From Microcyclospora pomicola (Eukaryota > Ascomycota > Dothideomycetes > Capnodiales): a stretch of 64,000 bases of DNA. Under the pieces are notes generated by a model that saw only the letters and a list, made by a program, of their open reading frames with translations, made no database searches and was not told the DNA's origin. Below, piece after piece: positions 34,117 through 45,436 of the stretch. Numbering within the stretch: the stretch's first letter is position 1; each line of letters starts with the position of its first letter. The position numbers and the translations under genes were made by a program. Location of the stretch: contig NHNY01000003.1 of NCBI GenBank assembly GCA_002786065.1, positions 806,001 through 870,000 of the forward strand. The letters are read 5' to 3'.

Positions 34117-36601
34117 TGCGCTGCCTTCGAACGATGATATAGGTCACGAGTGGTTTCAAGTGGTCAAACGAATGTGTCCAGAACAAAAGTACGATTACAA
34201 AGTAACAAGATGAAGTGAAAGTAGAAGAATAACCTATGATGAAGTGTTGTTGAATAGATCCATGGCGTAGTGACGCTTTTGAAGATGGAGCACCCGGAGG
34301 TCCCGAAATAGATGTCCGGATTCCGCTCGGCTGGTCCCATGTCCGGGGAAGGGGATGACGAGTCGCGTTTCATCTGTTTGTCACCAGCACAGCAGCCGTT
34401 GCACAGCCAATGTTCCGGCTGATCAACTTTGTATCGGCAGCAGACGTGTTGCACAGCTTGGCCTCCTTGGACAATCTCGTACTACTGTCAGATGCTCTGA
34501 TGCGTCTTCAAGCCATTGCGTTACACTGGAAAAGTACAGTAACCGCACTTCGGGAAACACGCCGCATGCAAAGGTGTCTGAACTGGACTTCTATTCCTAG
34601 CATGCTACGGGCACACCGACATGAAAACATGTTCTGAACAGAGGGGAGATCGTGGGAAGTGTATAGGAACGTTGACGTCCTCCTCTGGCCTATAGTAATG
34701 TGTCAGTACTTCGACAACTCCCATCCCTCTCCGGTTCCCTCTGTCTCGTTCTTCTCGACCAATATTTCCATTCGTAGCCCTCCGTCACGGCCAGTGCATA
34801 TAATGCTGTTGGACAATTGCACGCCACTGCGGACCCAGTCACGGAAGGCAAGCTCTTGCATCAGACCAGTCTTGTAAATAGTATCGACCCGAGCACACCG
34901 ACTGAGGTGTTTCTACGCTTCCCATTGATGCCGGCCTCTATGCTGGTGCGCGCTACTGGAAGAACTTTATCTTGTCCCTTGACTTGTGCAGGAAGCTACT
35001 GGAGCTACTACCAGCAATCGCTGCAATAGCCAAAAGTCAGTGTACTGGACCAGAGATCGTCAGCATGTCTGGAAACATCATCATGCTATCTGAGTATTAC
35101 GCGCAGGCTCGACTCCAAAAACGGGCGGTGCGACTCGTCGTATTCATCTGGGGTGCATCGGCCGAGTTCGAAGACGTGTTTGCGTCTTCTGTGCCTGATA
35201 CTAGGAGCACAAGGAGGTGGTAGATGTGTTGGGCTGCGCAATGGTTAAAATGTCGACCAGAAACCATCTCCATCCTGGGACCAGTACATGCATAAGAAGC
35301 TTGACAAACTCTCTGATCTGGGCAAGACACAGCCATCTCTAGAACAGAAGGCACAGGTTCGGAAAATGTGCCGAGTTATCGGGCATGTAACGAGACTGAG
35401 ATGATAGCATACTAAGCGCCAGACATGAATGAGGAGACCATATGCGACACCCTACGTGCACTTTCAATCCTAGGAGCTGTGTAGAATTGATTTTATCATG
35501 ATCTGTCCAATGTCTGACCATTGGTCGCATCTCTCACAAAGTCACAGCAATCATGATTCAGAAGTATGTGTCCCTGTAGTATCAGAATTTATCGAGGAGT
35601 CTGGCAGGAAGGATGCATATCGGTCGAACAGCACTGTACGGTTTGTGCCCCGACTGAACCACAGGAAATGAAGTTACCGCGTGAGATGTGCAGGGAAGGT
35701 ACACGACCACACGCCCTGGGCAACAGGCTGTAAGCGAGGTGTCGATAGCTGCTGGGCGAGAACGGATGGTGGCGCAACACAGTCTGCATCCTTAGGTATG
35801 GTGAAGCTGGAAAGACTTATCACTCGGTTTGTCGTCTGTGCTCGTTATTGTTCCACTTCGACTTACTTTGACCAAACAGAATCTGCTTCGGCGCACTCGA
35901 ACGCATGCTCTGATACTTATCCCAGACGCTTGATTCCAGGCAGGATCAGATTTTGCATCAACTCCAGGCAAGGCTGCAGAGCAGTAAATATTCGCATATA
36001 GGGATGAGCCAAGATCATCTGAGGAGTCCATGGATCTTGCACACCGGATCGACGTGAGCCTGCCGAGTGTACGGCTGAGGTATCGTAAGCGAGATAACAT
36101 GATACACAGATGAAGGAAGCATAGGATGGGAACATATAGAGTATATGTGCTATGCAGCATTGTATGGTCCCTGACAGAAAGAACGCTCTGGTATTACGCC
36201 CGTGGGAACGTGCTCTCTTCCGCGTAGTTTTGGCATCACCGCTACGTGTTGGGTCTTACTTGATCTTCGCGTAGATATCCCATGTTGAGCACAGGGGTAA
36301 TATAAAGCATGCAAATATCAGCCTGTCATATAGCGTGTCGTCTCGTGTCGGGCATGTGTAGTCGGTTCATGCTTCAATGGTGGAGCAGCGGCTGGGCCCG
36401 CTGAAACCCTGACAGGTACCGACCAAAGCTGCAAGAAACGCCACATACACTTTTGATGTCCATCACCACTCTACCGCGTCCACACTGCTCTCCCCCCGAC
36501 TTGCTATTTATTAGTGCTGTGCGCATTGCGCTTTGGTGTTGCAACAGAGACGAAGAGATGGTCATCTTTGCCAATCCGACCATTTCATTCCATCCTAGAC
36601 C
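34117..36601. other. Long divergent gene-poor region
   Basis: About 2.5 kb between divergent starts with lower GC than its surroundings. Frames of 60-120 codons occur on both strands (for example 35,792-36,160 minus), but their third positions look random and no motif was seen. No transposon ends or terminal repeats were found. Confidence 0.4.
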
Positions 36602-38590
36602 ATGCCGTCCGCACGCCATCTGAACCCCTGCTCATACCTGCCACGACGGCTTCAGATCGTTGCGACATTGATCGCGTTCGTCGTATTTTGCATCCTATTC
36701 CTCGGGACATCTGCACCGTCAGACTACGACAAATATGCCAGCAGAGTGCCCATCATCGGCCCTCAGCTGCAAGAAGGAGCTCGACAGGCCGTGCAAGGTG
36801 CACATCAATTCGTGGACCGACTACCCAACACAAGCGGAGCCTTTCGAGCATTAAATATCTTCTCCAATCCAATCCATAGGCCGCCTCCCGTTCAGGCGAA
36901 CAGTACAAGTGGGGAAGCCAGTTGGCATAGCCATTGGTCCTGGCAACAGCCATTCTCCTCATCGACCACTCTTGACGAGGAACGTGCGGTGCTGCCTCCG
37001 TTGAAGGAAAGACCTCCCGTGTACACATACTTCGACGCGGCGGGTCGGAGAAAGGATGACGTGAGTAGGACAGCGGAGCAGGATCTCCTACAGATCTGGC
37101 GGCGAGCATGGTGGGCACAAGGGTTCAAGCCGGTGGTACTGAGCAGATCCGAAGCGATGGACAATCCACTGTATCCCACAGTACAGGCGTTGGAGCTTCT
37201 CAAGAGGGGCAATCCTGATCTGGAGTTCGAGATCATGAGATGGCTGGCCTGGAGCAACATGGGTACTGGTATACTGGCGAACTGGCTTGCCGTGCCGATG
37301 GCGCCTTTCGATGACCCCTTTCTGTCATTTCTCAGACGTGGAGAGTACCATGACCTGACGCATTTCGATGGCCTGGAGAATGGATTGTTCGTCGGCAGCC
37401 AAAAGGATATTGACAGGGCCATCCAAGCAGCCATTGAGGCTGAGGATGTTCTGGACAAGAAAAGCATTGTCGATGGAGCTCCACGAGGACTATTCAAGGA
37501 CGATGCTGGTCATCAAGGCATTGCATTTTACAGCCATAGTACCATCGCTTCAAAGTACCCTTCGATCGATGAGAAGCTTGGGGATCCTAAGACACGCTCA
37601 GAAGGACTGGCAATGCTACCGGCATTGGTGAATGGTCATCTCCACAACACCTGGCAGAGCACCTTCAGCTCTGGGATTGTCGTCCTTAAACCATTACCGC
37701 AGTATACGACCACTCTTGTACTTTCCGCTATCGATATTGCACGCAATCTGTCTCAGTGCCCAGAAACGCCATTGCCAACGTCATGCCCACCAAACCGCTT
37801 GCGATGCAAACCGTGCAGTTCTGTGGAACCCATGCACATCTCTCATTCAGAGGTGTTCCGCAATAAAAGCTCCCTTTACACCATCGGCACGGTACCACAT
37901 CCCTACACAACGATTAGCTTACTTAAACAGGAGGTGTCCATGGACCCGAAGTTCGTTCGCCGTCAGACATCACGCGACTCTTGGGTATATGCCGCAGGTC
38001 AAGAGCTCTTCACGGGCCTGATTCCTGCCTATGAACATCTTCGCACGCTGAAAGATGCAGTCGCATCAGACTTTGGCGCTGCTCGCTCGTTCTGGCTTAC
38101 GGCTGAGAACCTTCCGAGCACATCCACTGCCTCCAAGACATACGCCAGTGAACTGGAGTCACTCCGCACTCAAGTGGACTGGACTCTAGGCTTCGCATTA
38201 CCTGGTCGATCTATCCGAGATCGTGAGGCAGAACCAAAGTCTGCCAGTCCTGAGCCTCGCCCGCCACCACCGGAAGCGGACTTTGGTGACGGCCCCGAGC
38301 CTTCAACCGACACTCTCATCAAGGAAGCAACGCTCATCGCCCGCGCCCGCGCATTCATTGCTCCGTCCTCACGCTTGGCAGGCACAAAGCTATCCGGGTA
38401 TCGTGATGCCAAAGCCGTGCAGAAGACCAGAGACGTGGTCGAAGCGTGGAACCTCGCCGACACTGAGATCTGGAAGTTTGTGCGTGCATGGAACGCTCGC
38501 CGTGACCATGAGAGACAGGCTTGGGAGGAAGAAGAGGAAGTATTCCTCCGAGGTGGAATGCTGGGAAGATTGTTCGATAAGGTCATGTGA
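36602..38590 (+). CDS. Unknown type II membrane protein, luminal domain
   Basis: Not recognised by name. Single exon, 662 residues. A basic N-terminus precedes one transmembrane anchor at about residues 19-38 (VATLIAFVVFCILFLG); the rest should be in the ER/Golgi lumen. The luminal part has VYTYFDAAGRRKDD, LLQIWRRAWWAQGFKPVVLS, MRWLAWSNMGTGILANW and a run of Cys (CPETPLPTSCP, CKPC). The order 'aromatic beta strand, WRRAWWAQGF, RWLAW, then a marked display of the residue at YHDLTHFDGLENGLFVGS' recalls sugar-transferring Golgi enzymes, but I see no clear DxD motif, so that is only a suggestion. The C-terminus is Pro-rich, then helical with an acidic EEEEE stretch. Confidence 0.8.
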   Translation: MPSARHLNPCSYLPRRLQIVATLIAFVVFCILFLGTSAPSDYDKYASRVPIIGPQLQEGARQAVQGAHQFVDRLPNTSGAFRALNIFSNPIHRPPPVQANSTSGEASWHSHWSWQQPFSSSTTLDEERAVLPPLKERPPVYTYFDAAGRRKDDVSRTAEQDLLQIWRRAWWAQGFKPVVLSRSEAMDNPLYPTVQALELLKRGNPDLEFEIMRWLAWSNMGTGILANWLAVPMAPFDDPFLSFLRRGEYHDLTHFDGLENGLFVGSQKDIDRAIQAAIEAEDVLDKKSIVDGAPRGLFKDDAGHQGIAFYSHSTIASKYPSIDEKLGDPKTRSEGLAMLPALVNGHLHNTWQSTFSSGIVVLKPLPQYTTTLVLSAIDIARNLSQCPETPLPTSCPPNRLRCKPCSSVEPMHISHSEVFRNKSSLYTIGTVPHPYTTISLLKQEVSMDPKFVRRQTSRDSWVYAAGQELFTGLIPAYEHLRTLKDAVASDFGAARSFWLTAENLPSTSTASKTYASELESLRTQVDWTLGFALPGRSIRDREAEPKSASPEPRPPPPEADFGDGPEPSTDTLIKEATLIARARAFIAPSSRLAGTKLSGYRDAKAVQKTRDVVEAWNLADTEIWKFVRAWNARRDHERQAWEEEEEVFLRGGMLGRLFDKVM

Positions 38591-38932
38591 GATGTTGTCG
38601 AATCTAGCGGTGCATTTCCATGTGACATTTTAGCGATGGCGTTTGCGGAAGAGGGGAGGCTGGCGCATGATTGTGGTTGTCTGTCATGGTGGTCATCACA
38701 ATACACTGTACATTTTGCGTTTTCTAATCATGTAAGAAGACTTATTGTGCATACGACTGGTGGTCGTTTTGGTTCGATGTAAATATTAGTTCTGTTCTGC
38801 TGCACAGTAGGTGCCCTTGTGGGATCATAATCAAACCACGTACTTTGCACTCCAGCTGTGATATCCACGAACTTCAAGTTCAAGTTCATTCAATCATTCG
38901 TGATGGATATAAACCGCGAAACTACGTTCGCT
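38591..38932. other. Convergent 3' region
   Basis: About 0.34 kb between convergent stop codons; AT-rich, nothing recognised. Confidence 0.45.
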
Positions 38933-39892
38933 TCATCCCTCTACCTTATCTAACGCACCCGACGCCACAGCCTCGGGTCCTTTCTTGCTCTTCAACTTCT
39001 CCTCAAACTTCTGAAACTCCTCCATGGCAACCTGCTCTTCCTGATCGAGCACCTGCCGTACTCCCTTGACCTCCTCGATGTAATGCATCAGCATGCTCTC
39101 GATCCCGTTCTTCAACGTCACCGTGCTCGAGTCGCACGTGCGACACGCCCCGCGCAGCTTCAACAAGACCTCGCCGTCCGTGAACCCGCGGAACTCGATG
39201 TCGCCGCCGTCTTCCTGGATCGCGGGCCGAATCCGCGTTTCGAGCAGCTCCTCGATCATCGACACCACCTCGGCATCCTCCTCGGCATATTGTGGCTTAT
39301 CCTGCATCTCGCCTTGCGACTCCTCACCGGGTTTGGATGCGATGGTGTTGACGATCGGCGAGCCATTCGTCACGGCCTCGGTGATCAAGCTGAACACTTC
39401 TGGCTTCACGTGCGCCCATGGCGTGTCGCTGGACTTGGTCACGGTGATGTAGTCCTTGCCGTAGAAGACCGAGGTGATGCCGTCGACGTTGAGGAGTTGC
39501 GCGGCGAGCGGGGATGGATGTGGTGCAGAGAGAGTCGAACGAGGGGTCAAGTATTCGAGAAAGCCGGAAGGGAACTCCGGGGGCAAGATCGTGTGGTTGG
39601 GCAAGAATTTGAGCGCATCGTTGTTGGGCGTCGTCTCGGTTTGGATGAAGATCGTTCGCCGGGCGAGAGGCGATGATGGAGCACGGCTGCCGACTGTTGG
39701 CCGGCGTTGATTCCGTCTTGCCGTCAAAGCATGTGCTCTCTGAGTCGAGTCGACGGTAAATGTTCGACCTATCGAGGGCTTGGTAGATGTGGCAAGGCGA
39801 AGACACTTTGTTGCTGGTGAGGCAGAGTTCGGGATCAGGCCGGAGCGTGGAAGGGCTCTGAGAATACAGGTAACTGCTGGTTTGGGAGCCAT
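38933..39892 (-). CDS. nfu1: NFU1-type mitochondrial Fe-S cluster scaffold
   Basis: Delivers Fe-S clusters to mitochondrial targets such as lipoyl synthase. Single exon, 319 residues. The first ~80 residues are rich in Arg, Ser, Thr and Ala with few acids, as in a mitochondrial presequence. The Nfu N-terminal domain follows (IQTETTPNNDALKFLPN, SPLAAQLLNVDGITSVFYG, ITVTKSS). The C-terminal NifU domain has IEELLETRIRPAIQEDGGDI and the cluster-binding CxxC as ACRTCDSSTVTLKNGIE. The protein extends ~35 residues past the NifU domain in an acidic/basic helix. Both domains look complete. Confidence 0.95.
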   Translation of the reverse strand: MAPKPAVTCILRALPRSGLIPNSASPATKCLRLATSTKPSIGRTFTVDSTQRAHALTARRNQRRPTVGSRAPSSPLARRTIFIQTETTPNNDALKFLPNHTILPPEFPSGFLEYLTPRSTLSAPHPSPLAAQLLNVDGITSVFYGKDYITVTKSSDTPWAHVKPEVFSLITEAVTNGSPIVNTIASKPGEESQGEMQDKPQYAEEDAEVVSMIEELLETRIRPAIQEDGGDIEFRGFTDGEVLLKLRGACRTCDSSTVTLKNGIESMLMHYIEEVKGVRQVLDQEEQVAMEEFQKFEEKLKSKKGPEAVASGALDKVEG

Positions 39893-40230
39893 TACTGGTG
39901 GTAGATATCGTGGTTCGTGTGAAATGTTGTTGATGTGGTGTTCCTGAATGAGGCGTAGAAGTTTGATTGCGAGAGTGAAGCTTACCCCGAAACAACGTCA
40001 AAGGGTCGGATAGGTAAGCATGCAATGACCGGTTAATTCGGATACTTCGGACTTATTCCGTATGTCACTCCGGTGCCAGTGTACGGGCATCTGTAGATCA
40101 ATGCTTTGTCTCAGAAGTGCCTTCTACCAGCAATCGGAGTAATTCGTCATGCCTTCGACTTTGACATAAGTTTACCCTAGATATCAACCTGTAGCACGTT
40201 TGGCTGGAGCATGGTATAAAGATACTCACC
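39893..40230. promoter_or_regulatory. Divergent promoter region, NFU1 / small unknown gene
   Basis: About 0.34 kb between divergent starts; no specific site recognised. Confidence 0.4.
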
Positions 40231-40713
40231 ATGGCCACCTCGTCTCGCCACTCAATACCAGTAGGCACAGCTCCACCAACAAGGCCACCTCGAAGTCCAG
40301 AGACCTTCGATTCGCTCCTGCGCCGCGAAGAGGCCGCCAACATATTACAGAGCTATGAGCAGCTGAGTTGGTGGTCATTCAAGCGCTGCGAGGTATGTAC
40401 GACGTGTGCATGGCTCTAACATCTCGACATAGGTGCAATCACGAGTTTGGCTACTAGAATGTTGTGCTTGACTGACACATCATCTTAGAGTCTGCTGCAA
40501 ACACGCATACACTTTCAGAACATCGTTGCAGGCTATACTTCCGATGATGAGCGTGCTCTTGTGGACTGGGAAGAAGATAAGACGGCACGAAAGATGAAAG
40601 ATAGCAGCAGAAAATCAAGCAAAACGACTGCGGCGGCTACCACAGATTCTGGCGCTGGGCCTAGTGAAAGCAAATCAATCGCGCACGGCAAGAAGAGGAA
40701 AAGCGGAGGTTGA
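40231..40713 (+). CDS. Small conserved-looking protein of unknown function
   Basis: Exons 40231..40392 and 40489..40713 give 128 residues. The intron has GTATGT and TTAG borders with a TTGACTGAC branch region, and the two exons join in phase at KRCE/SLLQ. The N-terminus is Pro/Thr-rich; the core (TFDSLLRREEAANILQSYEQ, SWWSFKRCESLLQTR, HFQNIVAGY) looks helical and reads like a conserved fungal domain. The tail is Lys/Ser-rich and ends in KKRKSGG, a likely nuclear signal. No named family recognised. It is divergent from NFU1 and ends only 99 bases from the convergent kinase gene. Confidence 0.75.
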
Positions 40714-40812
40714 GTGAGGAAGTCCAATTGTGAAGGGCAGGTTCTTCTGCAAGCTCTTTGCATTGCTCTTCGCGTGGTTTCAGATCTTGATTCCCTTGTC
40801 CAGAAATCGATG

Positions 40813-41568
40813 TCATGATGATCCTTTGGCTACTCTCTGTTCCAACCCCTTGGTTACTATGTCAAACGCCCACTGCAAGCATTTCGAAAGATCCGTCTGC
40901 AATTCTTTAGAGCCGACCTTGATGTCTAGCTTGCTTGCCACATCCTCATTGATATCACCTTCCACATCACCATCTTCAAACAGGTACTTGTGATCCTGCA
41001 CATAGTTCGGCCAGACAACTTTGTCCACATAACCAGGCGGATCTTCCCAGAAGCCCTCCAGAGTTACATAGCCGCTCCTTGCCTCTCTCCGTCGCTTCGT
41101 CGTGGCATAGTCGGTTCGGAGGAAGAGCTTGACATCAAATTCATCGCGAATGCTTTGCATGTTTTCAGAGTACAGTAGAAAACCGTCGATGATAGCTATC
41201 GGGGGTACGTCCTGGAACATCCAATGACTTGCTCTCCATCGTAGGTCTTCTATCAGTGGTTGCTCCACGTCAACCTTGCCTAAGCTATTCTTATCTTCCT
41301 TGGAATGGAAATCAGGGGGAATGCTGCCAGTCTTGCGAATGAAATTCAAGGTCTCGGTGAGCTGAGGAAGATCGATGGACTCGAGACAATCCCAGTCTGC
41401 AAGATCCGTGCCTGGATGTTTTGGGATCTCGGCATCGGTTTTGTAGAAATCATCTTCGTGTAAAAGGAAGACATTCGGAAAGATGTCCCGCAGAAGTCGA
41501 GCGACGGTAGTCTTGCCAGAGGACGAGGGTCCTGATATACCAACGAGCAAAACATTATCTTCCCGCAT
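40813..41568 (-). CDS. nrk1: Nicotinamide riboside kinase
   Basis: Phosphorylates nicotinamide riboside to NMN in NAD salvage. Single exon, 251 residues. The start at 41568 (MREDNVLLVG) puts the P-loop GPSSSGKTT at about residues 13-21, as in Nrk1; the frame is open upstream but has no ATG there. Other family signs are FPNVFLLHEDDFYK (substrate-binding Asp), DWDCLESID, the IIDGFLLY strand and the LID-like DYATTKRRREARSGY. The C-terminal part has EGFWEDPPGYVDKVVWPNYV, also typical. It ends 99 bases from the convergent gene, so the 3' regions may overlap. Confidence 0.94.
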   Translation of the reverse strand: MREDNVLLVGISGPSSSGKTTVARLLRDIFPNVFLLHEDDFYKTDAEIPKHPGTDLADWDCLESIDLPQLTETLNFIRKTGSIPPDFHSKEDKNSLGKVDVEQPLIEDLRWRASHWMFQDVPPIAIIDGFLLYSENMQSIRDEFDVKLFLRTDYATTKRRREARSGYVTLEGFWEDPPGYVDKVVWPNYVQDHKYLFEDGDVEGDINEDVASKLDIKVGSKELQTDLSKCLQWAFDIVTKGLEQRVAKGSS

Positions 41569-41982
41569 TTCGCCTCGAGTGAGGTTGTTTCGCCCCTTCA
41601 CTCTGGGATGTTCAGACGCTGCAATCAAGCGAACAAATCAGCTTTCGGAAGGGTTTGAGCTGCGTATATAGTCTTTGGCGATTCTTGACCCGCGACTTTT
41701 ATTCGTGGAAATATCCACTACGACAACGATCCTCTTGTCAATTGTGCTGCTTCCATACGAAACAATAGGTTTCCAGATCACGTGCACATGCATCTTGAAG
41801 CAGAACACATGACGCTAGTGGCAGTGAACGCAGCAATCTTCAGACCTCACCAACTTTCTGGCAACGCGACACATTCAAGCTTCTCACTTCTGTCATCTCA
41901 CCCACCGACCCTGCTTGAACATCCTCCTCGATAATTTGTGCTGTATCCAAGTCTCTCGTTACATCGTCACTCTCACGCCATC
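41569..41982. promoter_or_regulatory. Divergent promoter region, NRK1 / KH gene
   Basis: About 0.41 kb between divergent starts; C/T-rich near the KH-gene start. No site recognised. Confidence 0.4.
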
Positions 41983-43751
41983 ATGGCGCAGCCGCAACCC
42001 GACATCTCACAAATCCTTGCTGCGCTAGGTGCTGCACAGAATGCCAATGGCACACCGCAACAACTCACGCCTCAAGCACCACCACCGGGCTACCCTCCCA
42101 TGGGTCTTTCTGCACCACCACACAGTGCACCTCCACCAGGAGTTGGCTATCTTCCGCCACCGTCGACTACCGGCAGTGTCGACCTCAGCGCGATCAAGCC
42201 AGTGAATTCTGGCTCTGTCAGTATTGCGGAGGCAATCGCCAAAGCCAGAAGCATCGCTGCTGATCGAGGAGTCTCGTCATACGATGCCAGATCAGGTGGG
42301 TACATGGATGCGCTGTTGGATCTGTCGTCCTCAGCAGTATATTGACTATCATAGCTCCACGTAAAGATCCACGCTTAGCCGACCGCGACTACCAACGCTC
42401 TCGTTCCCGCTCGCCACCTCGCCGCGAGAGCTACAACGACAATCCATATCGTGATGAACGTCGCGAAGACAATCGTCGAGGCAACTACCGCCGCTCACCA
42501 TCGCCTGATCGCAATGCCCGCGGTTCGCAGCCACAGGCCTTCCGCCAAAACGAAAGCGATGTGGAGACTATTCACGTGAAGTCGGCGCTTGTCGGGCTCA
42601 TCATTGGTCGCAACGGAGAGAATCTGCGCAAGGTGGAGTCTGAGTCAGGCGCGAGAGTGCAATTCATTCAAGCAAAGGACTCGCGCCAGGTAGAAAGACA
42701 GTGCACCATCACTGGAACCGCCCGAGCTCGTGAGGACGCGAAAGCCGCGATCTTCAGCATCATTGATGATGGCCAAGGACTATCCAACAACAATCCGGAC
42801 AAAGGCGGCTACACCGCTGGTATGCCTGGCAGGGCGAAGGTGAACCTTCCTGCTCTACGAGAAGGTGAGGCTAGCTCGCAGATTATGGTGCCAGACAAGA
42901 CTGTAGGTCTTATCATCGGGCGTGGCGGTGAGACGATCAAGGACCTGCAAGAGCGAAGTGGGTGCCATGTCAATATTGTAGGCGAGAACAAGAGTCAGAA
43001 CGGCCTTCGTCCCGTCAACCTCATTGGAAGTCAGGAGGCGACGGCCAAGGCCAAACAACTCATCCTGGAGATCGTCGAAAGCGACAGCCGAGGATCGGGA
43101 TCAAACGCACAACCAGCTGGACGCGATCGTGGCTTCCAAGACCCATACGCCGCCCAGACTGGCGCAATCAGTGGTGTTGGTGGTGCAAGTGTCGACAAAA
43201 CCATCCATGTGCCGTCCGAGGCTGTCGGCATGATCATCGGAAAGGGTGGTGAGACGATCAAGGACATGCAACGGACTACCGGCTGCAAAATCAACGTCAA
43301 CCAACCGCAACGTCCAGATGTCACCCGCCAGATCGATCTATCCGGAACCCCAAGCGCGATGGCCGAAGCTGAGCGCATCATTTGGGAAAAGGTCGAGACC
43401 GTCCAGCAGCGAGATGCTGCTGGTGGTGGACGTGGTCGTGGTGCAGGAGGCCGGAACGATCAAGGTGGAAATAATGGATACTCACAACAGCAGACCCCCT
43501 CTGGATATGGTGGCGGATATGCTGGGCAGCAGTATGGAGCTGCCCAGACCCAAGCGCCACCACAGATGCCCGCCTTTCAGATGCCTGCTGCTACCCCTGC
43601 GACAGCTCAGCCTGCTGCTGACCAGAATGCGGCTGATCCGTATGCTGCGTATGGCGGCCAAGCTGCTTGGTATGCGCATTGGTACGCGCAACAAATGGCG
43701 CAACTTCAACAACAGGGTGCTAATCCCGGTGGTGCTCCCGGAACCCAGTAA
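41983..43751 (+). CDS. Three-KH-domain RNA-binding protein
   Basis: Exons 41983..42295 and 42355..43751 give 569 residues. The intron (GTGGGT, TTGACTATCATAG) joins DARS to APRKDPRLADRDYQ; unspliced, the frame stops at 42,345. The N-terminus is Pro/Gln-rich with an SVSIAEAIAKARSIAADRG helix, then an Arg/Ser region (SRSRSPPRRE). Three KH domains follow, each with a GxxG loop: VGLIIGRNGENLRKV, VGLIIGRGGETIKDL and VGMIIGKGGETIKDM. The tail is Gly-rich (RGRGAGGRN) and Gln/Ala/Tyr-rich with AAWYAHWYAQQMAQ. This order resembles FUBP/KSRP and yeast Pbp2-type proteins. Expected to bind mRNA in splicing or stability control; the target is unknown. Confidence 0.92.
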
Positions 43752-45436
43752 AACTGCTGCCGCGACCACGAACGCGATGCGCAGAAGCGGCCGTGACGAT
43801 GTGCCTTCTCGACTGGCTACTGCTCTTGACACTGTCGCCCGTCTTTCTCATTATCGCATCGTCCTTAGGCTGATGACATGACCGTGCGCGTTTGGTGATG
43901 ATGATCGCTTGCTCTTGGATGTCAGTGTATGCCTGATCCACGTCCTCTACTGCTGCTGTTGCCGTGCCTGGACACCACAAGTCATCGTGCTGCTGTTGCT
44001 CTTACTGCGGTCTGGAAAGCTCTCTCGCATCGTGACACCACTGAGGTTCGGTGACATGACACATCGATGTGCAGCCAAGTGTTGTTACAGGTGATGATGA
44101 TGATGACAAACAGCGGCACACTCATGACCGTACGTCTCTGCACCATGCAGGATCGTTTGAATATGATTCAAAGGTGCATATCTTCTGGAGCTGTCTCCCA
44201 GGTCTAGCTCGATTGTGATTGCCGGCGCAGAAGTCTTGATGGACATTACACTGTCACTGCCGGTACTGTTCACTGTGCTCCGGTGGTTAGATTGTCTTTA
44301 TTGATCCTCAACTTCATATGCGCAGAAGCAGAAACACCACCGCCGGACAAACTTATTTGCATCAGGCGGCGACTTGGTGAGTCTCTTTAGTGCAATCATC
44401 TTCATCAAGCACGGCATGGAGTGGGATAGGATGGGATCCTTCAGACTGGGCTAGGCAGGGCAAAAAGAGGTCATGTTACTTCTTCCTCTCTTTCTCTGCT
44501 TCTTGTATAGATAACTACCTACCTACCTACTTCTGCTTGAGCCCCCGGAGACCAATTTCTCTGGTCGCTCATGGTCGAAGAACCGGTCGTCAGCTTTATT
44601 ATATACATGTACAAGAAGACTTTCAAGCAACTGCAAAAATCAATCAAAGCCGTGCAAGTGCCGTCTGTAGAAACATCTTTTCTTATCTCATCACGCGCAT
44701 ACCTGATGATGAGAAGAGAGGACGTAGCATGTATCGCCGACATCTAAACTCCTTAGTGACTTCCTTTCCTGCTTTGGACAGGTGAAGAAGACCTCAGTAT
44801 ACATACTTACATCGACATTACACAAGGTCAAGCAAGCAAGCAAGCAAGCAAGCAAACAACAACATGTAACAGTAAAACGCGACGAAGAGGGAACAACTTT
44901 CAAGATCTATCTATCGTCTAAGGTAGGTAGGTAGGGCATGTAGCGTAGGTGGTCGTCCATCTATCTCGCCGCGCAATATGCGTGTGTCTTCTTCTGTACA
45001 TCAGGGAGGCGTTGTGAGAAGGGGAAGGAAGAATGATCAAAAGGGCCTCGGCCGAAATAGCTTTTTCTCTGTCTCGAGTATGTTCGTGAATCGTATGATT
45101 GTGGTGAGTTCTTGTCGTCGACAAGGTCAGAGGAGCAGAAAATCGATGACGCACTCCACGACCGAACGTCCAAGGCTCTCGAGCCAAGCGTTCGAAGGCG
45201 AGCTCAACTCTCGTCTCCCTCACGGAAGGTAGGTGGACTGCGTCAGAATGCCGAGTGCTTGCAATGCTGAGTATGTTCGTAGGATCGGGGTAGGTTGAAG
45301 GATATACCAAACAGTCGTGAGAACCAGGACAGGCGGCAACCCGAGAAGCGATCCAGTACCAAGAGCCCGTTCAATCATGAAAGTGCATCTCATGCAATGC
45401 TTCCAGTCAGTCACCAAAGCGGACATCCTTCAACAC
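43752..45436. other. Convergent 3' region with simple repeats
   Basis: About 1.7 kb between convergent stops with no supported gene. It has an (ACCT)-type repeat near 44,516-44,530, an (AAGC)6 repeat and a GGTA-type repeat near 44,922-44,935. Confidence 0.45.
44831..44854 (+). repeat. (AAGC)6 microsatellite
   Basis: Six perfect AAGC units in intergenic sequence. Confidence 0.85.

Noticed and set aside
33179-34186. 335-codon minus-strand frame over the b561 gene
   Set aside because: It is an Arg/Ala/His-rich shadow of the b561 coding sequence in another phase.
34410-35223. Helical-looking frames in the 2.5 kb gap, first read as remnants of a gene
   Set aside because: Third codon positions look random, the pieces do not join with good splice sites and nothing matches a family I know.
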